From NCBI GenBank assembly GCA_025201805.1, contig MU619258.1:67631-131630 (forward strand): 64,000 nucleotides of DNA. The letters run 5' to 3'. The position numbers were made by a program, and so were the translations under genes. This document shows positions 49,401 to 58,100 of this stretch, piece by piece. The notes under the pieces were generated by a model that saw only the letters and a program-made list of their open reading frames with translations, was not told the origin of the DNA and made no database searches. Within the stretch, counting starts at the first letter, position 1. Each line of letters begins with the position of its first letter. Origin of the DNA: Parasitella parasitica (taxonomy: Eukaryota; Mucoromycota; Mucoromycetes; Mucorales; Mucoraceae).

Positions 49401-52400
49401 ACCAAGAAGTCTGAAAAGGGTATGTGCAAACTAGCACAAACACTGTCTCATGACACTGAAATACTAACTTTTTTTTTTGACATGTAGCTGAAGAAAAGAA
49501 AAAGGACTCCAACATTGACAAGATTGTAGCTGGAACGTTAGCCATCGGTGCTGCTGCAGGTGCTGCCGTTCTGATTCATAAAAAGAACGAAAAGGAGGAG
49601 GCTGCTGCTGCTGAAAAGCTCAAGAAGCAGCAGGAAACCCATGCCGTTCAAAACCTTAGATATGACTCTGGCATCGCCACGATTGAAAGCGTCAACATCT
49701 CCATCTCTACTTGGTTTACTTGTTTAATCCAAAAGGTGTCTTCTGCTTCCAGAGCCGGCGCCTCGTCCAAGAAGATTACGACAATTGTTGAAGAGTCAAG
49801 AACTGAGCTCACCCAAATCATTGAACACGCCAAGGTAACTGGTTCCAAGTACTGTGCATCTGCCAGCGATGAGCAACAACTCGTCAGCAAGATTGAATGG
49901 GCTTCGTCCGTTGCCCACAACCAAGCTGTTCAAATTCAACAAATTGGCATCAACGCATCCGGTGGCAAGGCTGACATGACCGGCCAAATGCAAGCCTTGG
50001 CTACTGCATCTTATCATCAAATTGAGGTTACTCTTGAGCAGCTCAAGACGTCTGTTACCTTCCATCAAAAGATAAACAAGATCAACAATACCAAGACACA
50101 TACTACTACTGGTTCCAGTGAAAAGGCCTCTGCTGTCGAGAAGCCTGTTTGTGGAAAGATGGAAACATCTGTGGACAAGACCAAGGTTGCCTACACTGTC
50201 ATTCAAGAGACCCGCACTACCACGATGGCCTTGTTTGTATCTCTTTCTGAGCGTATTGTCACTCGCATTCGCCAAGGTGGATCCAACGTTCAAGAGGACG
50301 TCAACAAGATGATTGCATCGAGTGAGCAAGAGATATCCAAGATCTTTGCCCAGGCCAAGTCGACCTCTTCGACCTCGTCGTCGTCATCGTCGTCTTCATC
50401 CAAGATTGACAAGAAGACTCGCATTGAAATCGAGGAAGCTCTTGCGTCTGTCCACAAGACTGTGCAAGAAGAAATCACTCAAGTCAAGGTTGTTACTACC
50501 GAGGTTGTTTCCTCCGAGACTACCGACACTAAGATTGCTGTTGACAAGGTGCTGCAAGTGAGCAAGGCTTCGCAGAGCAAGATTGAAACTACTTTTACAA
50601 GTGTTTCTGAAGGCATTGCTGCAAGTCGTAAGTCCTACAAAGCAGCAGCTGATCGTATTTTTGTGCTAATCTCTATTTTTTTTTTCATCTAGTTATCATC
50701 GTTTCCCAAACTGCTCAACAAGCAACCGAGACTGTCCAAGGCTGGTTCTCTGATCTCAAGAACAAGATTGATAAGCTTCTCGAGGCCAGCGACTGCTCTG
50801 AAGAGGAAACTCAGCAAAAGATCAACGTAATTGTTGCCGAAGCTGAAGCAGAGATGAAGACAAAGATCGAGAAGCTTCAGCAAACGACCACTACAACTAC
50901 GACATCTACCAAAAAGACCTCTTCTACCACTCAAGTTACAACTGACCACCATCTCGACATCTTCTTTGGTAACATCAAGTCCTCTGTCCAGAGTCAATTG
51001 GATGTTGTCAAGACCGCTGTCCAAGACACTAGCAAGACTGACAAGTCCAAGATTATGTCTGCTATTGAAACCAGCGAGAACAAGTTGAAGCAGGAGGTCG
51101 AAAACCACTACCAAGCTGTTGAAAGCATCACTACGGTCGAGCACATTACTGGCTCAAAGCAGCAAGTTGCTACTCAAGTAGAAGGGCAAGATCGCCATGA
51201 CTCTTACAAGGACACCATTGTTAAAACTGCTGTTGGATCTGCTGCAGTCGCCGCAGCTGCTGCTATCGCCATTGATTACCACAAAAAGAGCCAACAGGCT
51301 GAAACGACTGCGGTTCAAGTAGTCAAACAGTCTTCTATTCAGGACGTTCAAGTACAAATTGATACCTGGTTTACTAGCCTGTCTCAAAAGATCACTGCAT
51401 GCACCAAGAAGGGAGGTAGCAATGTATCTGTCCAAGTTGAAAACATTGTCAAGGAGGCCCAAGCTGAACTTGAGGTTACTATCAACGAGGCCAAATCTCA
51501 ACACACCACTACCGAGACTTATACTTCCGAGTCCAGCCGCACGTTCACCAGTACTCTTGAATGGATCAAGGTCACTGCCTATAGTCAATCTTCCCAGATC
51601 ACCCAGATCGTCAGCCAAAGCTCTTCAAGCTCCATTGATTTGACCACACAGATCGAGAACCATGTGTCTGCTACCAAGCAACAGGTTGATTCTGCACTGG
51701 AGGTCCATTACAAGAAGGCTACAAGCACTGTTGTCGCTATTGATCAATCAAAGAAAACACAGATTGTTGGCCAAAAGAAACAAGACACTGCGGTCGAAAA
51801 CGTTGTGCAAGTTGTCAAGGAGTCTCGCCAGCAAACTCAAAAGCGTTTCAGCCTCGAAACCACTGTGATTGTTCAGGAAAGCAAGACTCACATCACCAAC
51901 TGGCTTGTTCTTTTGTTGGAAAATGTAACCAGCATCATTCATGGAAACTCTGAAACCATTCGCAAGGACATCTTTGCTAGACTCGATGTGGCCGAAAAGG
52001 ACTTGGATGTCTTTATCAAGCAAACCAAGGACAAGTTCTTGCTCACCAGCAAGACTTCTGCCACTAGCCATGTTGAGACAGAAACGCAAACCCTGATCGT
52101 CAACTCTGTGAAGCAGACCTTGGATTGCATTGACAGTATCAAAGCTACACTCCTTGTTCAGATCGCTGTTCTTCGCGAGGTCATCAACCGCATTGAAGTT
52201 GAAGACATCGATGTCATTACCACGAGACTTGAAGCAGTTATCACCCGCACGCAAAAGCGTGTTCATCACACTCTTGAAATTGGCGTTGATCTGGCCATCT
52301 CCTCTGCCTTTGAAGGAAAGGTTGTCACCTGGTCTGAAACCTGTCATGTCCCTGCATCATTCAAGGATGTTCGCGTGATTGCATTTGATGTACTGGGCAC

Positions 52401-53208
52401 AGTTGCAAACTTCCGCAAGAACCTTCATCAAGTCTGGAAGCAGATCATTACTCCCAAGAACGACGTTGTTCTCTCTGGATTAGACTTTAACGTCTTTGTC
52501 CGGGAATGGTACGGCGCTTACATTGAAATCAAGAGAGAAAACTTTGTCAAGCAGCGCCCTGTTTCTGACGATATTACTCTTCACGAGTCGCTTGTTCATA
52601 GTCTGAAGCGCTATTACCTCAAGGATTCTCTTTCCGAAGCAGAAGCGGAGCAATTGTGTGCTGCCTGGAGAAGTATTGGCGTATACGACGATGCTTCCAT
52701 CGGAATCCGTCGCCTCAAGAACCAAGCCAGTGCCAAGTACGCTACTATCGCCATCTCTGATACTTTGTCTACTCGTTCCTTGATCGACCTGGCTCAAAGC
52801 AATTGTCTCTGCTGGCATGGTCAGTTTACTGCGGAAATGTTTGCATCTCAAACCGCTTCTGGTGCTACTGCATCTCAGTCTGTCATCAAGGGCACTATCG
52901 AATTGCTTGGCCTCGAACGTGCTAGTCAATTGGCTGTTGTTTCATCAAGCACTGAACTCGTAGCTGCTGCAAAGAAGGAAGGCTGCCATACTGTCTTGGT
53001 TGAGCGCGAGGAATGTTATGCTAGCTCTGCTCAAAAGGAAGCTGTGTCTGTTACTGACGTCGATATCAAGGTCGATGGCTTGGATGTCTTTGGAGAGAGT
53101 GTTCAATCTTTCTTGGAGCATGAATCTATGGTTCAAGTCTGGAATGAAAAGGGCGCTCCCTCTGCTCCCCGTGTCCTTGTTCAACAATTGAAAGGATCTT
53201 TTGATTAA
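33985..53208 (+). CDS. Giant Gellin-like protein: ten beta-trefoils, helical repeats, HAD-like end
   Basis: Twelve exons: 33985-34186, 34271-34609, 34661-35401, 35463-35702, 35758-36018, 36097-36612, 36670-36990, 37056-39536, 39595-46709, 46779-49419, 49488-50627, 50693-53208. All join in frame to 6,170 residues. Ten beta-trefoil units begin near residues 4, 198, 364, 527, 706, 889, 1089, 1426, 1635 and 1820, each opening with (F/W/Y)P..(W)FFI and containing a QLW block, an N..(G)..LD block and a further Q.W block. Ten related trefoils is the reported architecture of Mucoromycota Gellins, flow-sensitive proteins that gel leaking cytoplasm. Residues ~2130-5880 hold about 20 helical units plus Ala/Gly-rich hydrophobic segments. 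The terminus (~5890-6160) is HAD-like. There is no signal peptide, consistent with a cytoplasmic protein. I cannot say whether the C-terminal two-thirds is part of published Gellins. Confidence 0.85.
40900..52340 (+). other. About 20 helical repeat units in the giant gene
   Basis: Recurrent pattern: V...(R/K)..(V/I)..W...L...(V/I).....KGGS...(D/E)I..I...(R/K)(K/E)E(L/I)...(I/L)...K. Many copies are followed by a W/V-rich helix ending Q...(I/V)..IG. Unit starts recognised near 40915, 41370, 41890, 42045, 42960, 43480, 44095, 44780, 45235, 45780, 46265, 47330, 47870, 48320, 48835, 49685, 50200, 50700, 51340 and 51865. Lengths vary from about 150 to 250 residues. Predicted long alpha helices; no family name recognised. 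Confidence 0.7.
47217..47275 (+). repeat. Ser-Asp hexanucleotide repeat in the giant gene
   Basis: Tandem GACTCT copies with one CACTCT interruption encode an SDSDSD tract flanked by Lys-rich sequence. It resembles dense casein-kinase-2 substrate sequence. A related acidic tract lies at 38365-38415. Confidence 0.85.
52363..53208 (+). other. HAD-like (2-haloacid dehalogenase type) C-terminal domain
   Basis: Residues ~5890-6160. Motif I VIAFDVLGTVANF keeps the nucleophile Asp (compare FDxYGTL). A cap-like helical insert follows (FVREWYGAYIEIKRENF, YYLKDSLSEAEAEQL). Motif II is ATIAISDTLSTRSL, motif III SVIKGTIELLG retains Lys, and motif IV reads VVSSSTELVAAAKKEG where haloacid dehalogenases have SSN..D..GAK.(F/A)G. 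The motif-IV acid is therefore Glu instead of Asp. The domain may be active, altered, or only structural. Confidence 0.7.
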
Positions 53209-53841
53209 ATGACTTTTATCATTTTTGCTTTTACAGAAAGGCTCTTGAACTCTATAGCCCATACTTTTAACAGTATTTTATCAATAAAGAATATGAATTA
53301 TTCAACTAAAAATCTAGAGTATACGAACTAAACTACGCATATAGGACTAGCAAACACTTTTTATTGATAATATGAATACATGAGCAAGCGTTGCTATTAT
53401 TTCAGCCAAAAATTTGATTACTTTTGTGATTTATGCTTCTCTCAGTGGAAATAAAGTATGTATCAGAAAAGCCCTGTTTGTGGCGGTATAAAACATGGCT
53501 TGCAAGTCTGTCCGTCTCCATACCTATAATTTTGTTTTTAACAATAAAAACACAACAATCATTGTAGATTACAACCACCAATCGCTATATTTACACTACT
53601 TGATACGATCATGCAAACATGCTTCTCTGCCTACTCTACTTACTGATTGATTCGGTGGACATACTATTCGAGACACTTTTAATACGGAGAAATTGTGTCA
53701 TAACGCCCCGATTTGAATGCATGGGAAAAAACTAAAAAAAAAACCACAAATGTTTGGCACATTAAGCATGATACTCATTTTTTAAAAAAATTTTTGTCAT
53801 TTAATATTGTAAAGAGATTTTTGATTTCGAATATACACTGA
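53209..53841. other. Convergent 3' intergenic region
   Basis: AT-rich spacer between the 3' ends of the giant gene and COX6A, with AATAAA-like sequences near 53280 on the plus strand. No gene seen. Confidence 0.5.
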
Positions 53842-54379
53842 TTATTTAGTAGCATCCAAATTGACTTCAGGATTGAAGAAGAGTGAATTCTTACCCCAGA
53901 AGAAATCCTATGTTGCAATGTTTTGAGTGATGCGATCATATTATCACTTTTAGATTTCAAAATGTCTTCTTACCCTTGCTCTGAAGTTGATGTATGGATA
54001 TTTGACCCATTCCCTGGGATGGTGTTTTGTATGCTCAAGATGCTTCTCGTACAAGCTGTACGCATTGTAACCAGCACCGATGAGTCTATGTGTAACAATA
54101 CATGTCAACCTAAATTAGACATCAAGGCCAAACAAAAAACTTACGCAGGAATACAGACAAAAAGCGAAATCTTTTTCCAAGTCTCGGCCGATTCTAAAGA
54201 ATAAAAATATCGCTTAAATTGATTCTTTGTGTGTACATGTGAGTTTTACCAGCAGCATGAATTTTGACAGCTTCTCTTTCAGCTTCAAATTCTGTCTTGA
54301 CCAATTGTGATTGATAGCGAACGCCTAGTCTCTTAAAGTTGCGAGATTGATTGACGGCAGCAGTTCGAAGGAGAGACAT
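53842..54379 (-). CDS. COX13: Cytochrome c oxidase subunit 6A
   Basis: Four exons on the minus strand: 54379-54250, 54193-54145, 54085-53974, 53907-53842; 118 residues. It is a nuclear-encoded subunit of respiratory complex IV in the inner mitochondrial membrane, involved in dimer stability and ATP/ADP regulation. The N-terminus (MSLLRTAAVNQSRNFKRLGV) is a typical basic presequence. The mature part starts FEAEREAVKIHAAESAETWK, followed by the single membrane helix, YNAYSLYEKHLEH, WVKYPYINFRAR and the family-defining DFFWGKNSLFFNPEVN. The exon 4 sequence TGGGGTAAG mimics a donor site but must stay unspliced. The ATG faces NDUFB7 across 274 bp. Confidence 0.95.
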
Positions 54380-54653
54380 TCTTTTTTTTGTTTTTTGTTT
54401 TTGTTTTCTAATTTTCTATTGCAATTGAAATGGAAAGAAACCGAGTGGCATGCCTCGCAGGATTCAAGATGCTTTTATACGATTCTTGCCCCACATTCAA
54501 ACGGTAGGGTGGGTGACGTCGAGATGAGATTGATGATCCGCGACCTGTTGGTATAGCACTTTTATAAGCGAGGGGTTGGGTATTTTTCTCTTCTTCTTTT
54601 TGCAATTTGACTTTAAACCCCCCTCTCTTCATTTCTCGAGAATATAAACCATC
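54380..54653. promoter_or_regulatory. Divergent promoter shared by COX6A and NDUFB7
   Basis: 274 bp separate the two opposite start codons. It contains pyrimidine-rich tracts on each side next to the starts and a TGACGTC core (54514-54520), a half-perfect CRE-like element, near the middle. Sharing suggests joint control of complex I and complex IV subunits. Confidence 0.55.
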
Positions 54654-55073
54654 ATGTCAGGTAGAGTATTCAACATTGAAAAGCACCACCTTAAAGAGTC
54701 ATGCATTGCAAGATTTACTCACAAACAGCTACATTAGAAAAAGCTTCTCAACAAGACATGGCAAAATCTCGCATTCCATTTGAATACCGTGATTATTGCG
54801 CAAACCTTTTGATCCCCCTTAACAAGTGCAGAGGCGAAACATTTTACCTTCCCTGGAAGTGCGAGAACGAACGTCATGTATATGAAAAATGCCAATATGA
54901 TGAGTATGCATTTATTACCTTTTTTTTTTATTTCAACAATATGAGCCAAGTTTAACTTTTTTTTNNNNNNNNNNNNNNNNNNNNNNNNNNNNNNNNNNNN
55001 NNNNNNNNNTTTTCAATGTAGCTTCAAGCGTCGTATGAAGGAACAGCAAGCAAAGGCAGAAGAAGAGGAATAA
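54654..55073 (+). CDS. NDUFB7: NADH:ubiquinone oxidoreductase subunit NDUFB7/B18
   Basis: Three exons: 54654-54660 (7 nt, Met-Ser plus one base), 54729-54903, 55022-55073; 77 residues. It is an accessory subunit of complex I on the intermembrane-space side, imported by the Mia40 pathway through a twin CX9C fold. Both pairs are visible: CANLLIPLNKC and CENERHVYEKC. The flanking RDYCANLLIPLNKCR and FYLPWKCENERH are family signatures. The last exon is Lys/Glu-rich. The second intron contains an assembly gap (54965-55009) but its donor (GTATGC) and acceptor (TGTAG) are intact. The protein is shorter than metazoan B18, which carries extra N-terminal sequence. Confidence 0.93.
54965..55009. other. 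Assembly gap (45 N)
   Basis: Unresolved bases between T runs inside the second NDUFB7 intron. Confidence 0.99.
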
Positions 55074-55199
55074 AATATATATAAAATCCTGAATACTATA
55101 ATAAAAAGAATATACACACACACGCTTATTACAATCAACATACAATCGGCAGAGTTAGAAAATACAACGTTTAGAGAGAATTAGAGCAAGATGAATTTA

Positions 55200-58100
55200 T
55201 TAATCCAAAAGATCAAGAGAAGGTAATGGTTGGGGAGGCGCTATAGGGTTTTGAGTGACAACGCCATTGGGAGTAGCAGCAGCAGCAGCAGCAGGAACGT
55301 ATATATGATTCATCAACGCTTCGAGGTAGTTCTCTGCAAAAGACGACATGTAAAATTCATGTTCAGAGCTATGTGCAGACACAAAATTGTGAGCCAGTTC
55401 ATGACAGATGGTCATGAACCAGTATATCAGAGCATCTTTTCTTTTACTTGCTTGTTGACTCTTTTCGGTAGTATCATGCAGAGCTAGATAATATCGCAGA
55501 TTCATAAACAAGCTACCGCTAGAATTAAAGGCAATGGCGGGACCCTCGCTATCATAGAATATTTGGATGCTTGCCAGTTTGAGTCCAAAAACTTGCGCCA
55601 GCTCGGTGAGAATGCTATTGAATCGTGCCATGGCTTGGCCATATTGCTCCAGCACATCGTCTGGTTGAATGCTACGATGCACAAAGAACTCCATGCCCAT
55701 GACATTGCCTACATAGCTCAAATCTTGACACGAGGTAGAATCACAGTAGGTAGACGACTCATTGACTTGGTTGATCCGAGGCGGCGAAAAGACGTCTTTC
55801 CCAGCGTATGGTTTACATGAGTGAATAGCTCGCTTGAGGTTCTGTTGGATGTTGGCCGTATAGTTGGGAGTGATTGTTGCATCAGATCTAGGGAGTTTTG
55901 GCTTGTTTACAAGGCTTGCATCATTGATTTGCTTTGAAACATCATTAGGCACAGATGGCGAGGATGTCAAAGAAGAAGGCGGATGAGAGGGTGGTGTTTT
56001 CCAAGCCCCCAATATCTTGTTCATGAATCCGGAAGATCTCCCGCTTCTGGCTTGTTGACGCTGCTGCTCGGCTGCTAATTCAATCTGCTTTTTGAGTTCT
56101 TCCTCTTCAGAAAAAACCGCTTTTTCAACCTCTTTTCCTGGTTGTTTGGTCTTGGGATAATCTTCGTGCAGGAGCTTTGTAATCACATTTTGTACATGAT
56201 TGCTGTGTTGCTGAGAAAGCAACTGTCGAATGTAAGCTGTCTGACAATCGCCAAACACTTCTTTGACTTGGCTCGTATAGGAATCAAGATCTTTGGTAGA
56301 GATGGGCTTTGGCATGTCGTGCGGAGGAGATGGATTTGCAGTGGATTTGTTGCTGTCATAGTTGGATCCAGAGGGCGGCTGAGGAAGAGGAGGAGAAGGT
56401 GTCTTGTCTATCTGCTTTTTAATGTTCAATATTCGATCAACAGGGACGCCTTTGCGACGCAAATTGTACAAGGTGGTAGTCAAATAGCGCTCCACCACAA
56501 TGGCATCGTTGAAACGAACGCGAGCAAAGATCAAGGCGCACAAAGAGTTGGCAACGTCATAGAAATCAATGTCGTTTGAGTCGGATATGTAGATTTGAAA
56601 GTTGGTTCGATCAGCACAAGAGGTAGTGGGCTGGACGTTCTTTTCGTTGGTATATTTAAACGTGCGATTGATCTTCAAATCTTTGACTTGAATAACCTTG
56701 AGATGCTGCATTACATACTTTTCATCATGCAATAGTTCCTTCCTTCTTCGATGATCGTCGTTCATCATTTGATATATAATGATCGGCGTACGCTCAAAGA
56801 TCATGTCTGTGATTTTCTTGGTTGTCTTGGAAACGCCAATATTAGTAGCGTAAGAGTAGGCTTCCCTTACTTGGCTGCCGTACACTGTTAGTGATTGTGA
56901 TCAAGAAATACTATACGAATCTCTTACCTTTGGAGCGTTCTACTGCCTAGACTTGCGTAAAATTCTTCCAGCATAGGTTCCAAAGGTGCTGACAACGGAC
57001 TAAAGATTTGCTGAGCCATGGTATCATTGTTAATAAAGATATCTGCAGCCTTGGCGAGTCTGTATTGTACAAATTCATCTTCGGCGGCCTCGTCTGTTTC
57101 TTTTTCTTTTTCTTCTTCTCCATTATTGTCCTGCTTTTCCTTGCGCTGTCGTTGCTCTGTCAAGGTCGTCCGTTTGATGCCGACCAAAAAAGGCTTCGTT
57201 TTCATGTCACTCAACAATTGTCTGTTTGATTTGATTGAAGAAAATTGGCATGCAATTTGACGCAATGCTTCGAGGTAGCGTTCTCCCCCGCTGCTCAAGT
57301 CCCAGAAACGCTGTGGATCCTTGACGATCATAGCAGCTAATTCCACTGTAGTGGGCTCATCCTTGACACCGCAAGAACGCAAAAATGAATTAGATCGAGA
57401 GCCAAAACTGACATAAACAAACAAATCCTTGTAAAAGCTCGTTGAGCCTTCTGACTCAAAGTAAACCTGTGCAGGCTGGTACAATTTGACAGATTCATTC
57501 TTTTCAACTGGAATAAAGGCAAGTTGTCGTAGTGTTTGCCATTGAGCATGAGAAAATTCGCCCATCCGACTTGCCATGTACTCGAACACTTTACGCGCCT
57601 TTTCATGGCCTACTTGCAGCTTTTCTACAAAGGCGGCAACTAGTTGATCGGCAGTAGGGTTTTCTCGAACACAAAGCCTGTCTCGAACGTTGATCAAGTC
57701 TGAATGGAGCACCTGAAATCCTAACAACTGTACGTCAGGATTAGAAAAACAATCCTTGGGAGCTGCATAGGTTTTGCCGTCTGCACAGGGCAAGAATTTG
57801 ATCTGAATGGTATTGACATTGTAGGAATCCTTGTAATCCTGATACTTTTCAATGAGGTAGGACAAGGCGCGCCTTTGGATGGCTACTCTTTCAGGCGTTG
57901 TCTTGGAATCAGGAGCCGCGAGCAATAGCAAGGATGCCAACGGTGGCGTTGTATTCAGGCCAAGTTTTCCTAGAAATTTAGCCTCATCACTGGCTGGCTT
58001 CCAGCGAGGCATGGCTGTCCAGTATATTGTTGGCAGCTTCAAATCACGGATGATATCTGTAGGTGCAAATAGATCTCCTGCGCGATACCGTTTGTATATC

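Noticed and set aside
40204-52378. Many long antisense and frame-shifted ORFs inside the giant gene (for example minus 47963-47217)
   Set aside because: The repetitive, codon-biased sense strand produces long open shadows; none has splice context or family resemblance.
56875-56887. Acceptor at AACAG (56885) for exon 7 of the DUF3684 gene
   Set aside because: Reading from it soon hits a stop; the next CAG (56875) joins in frame with the long final exon.
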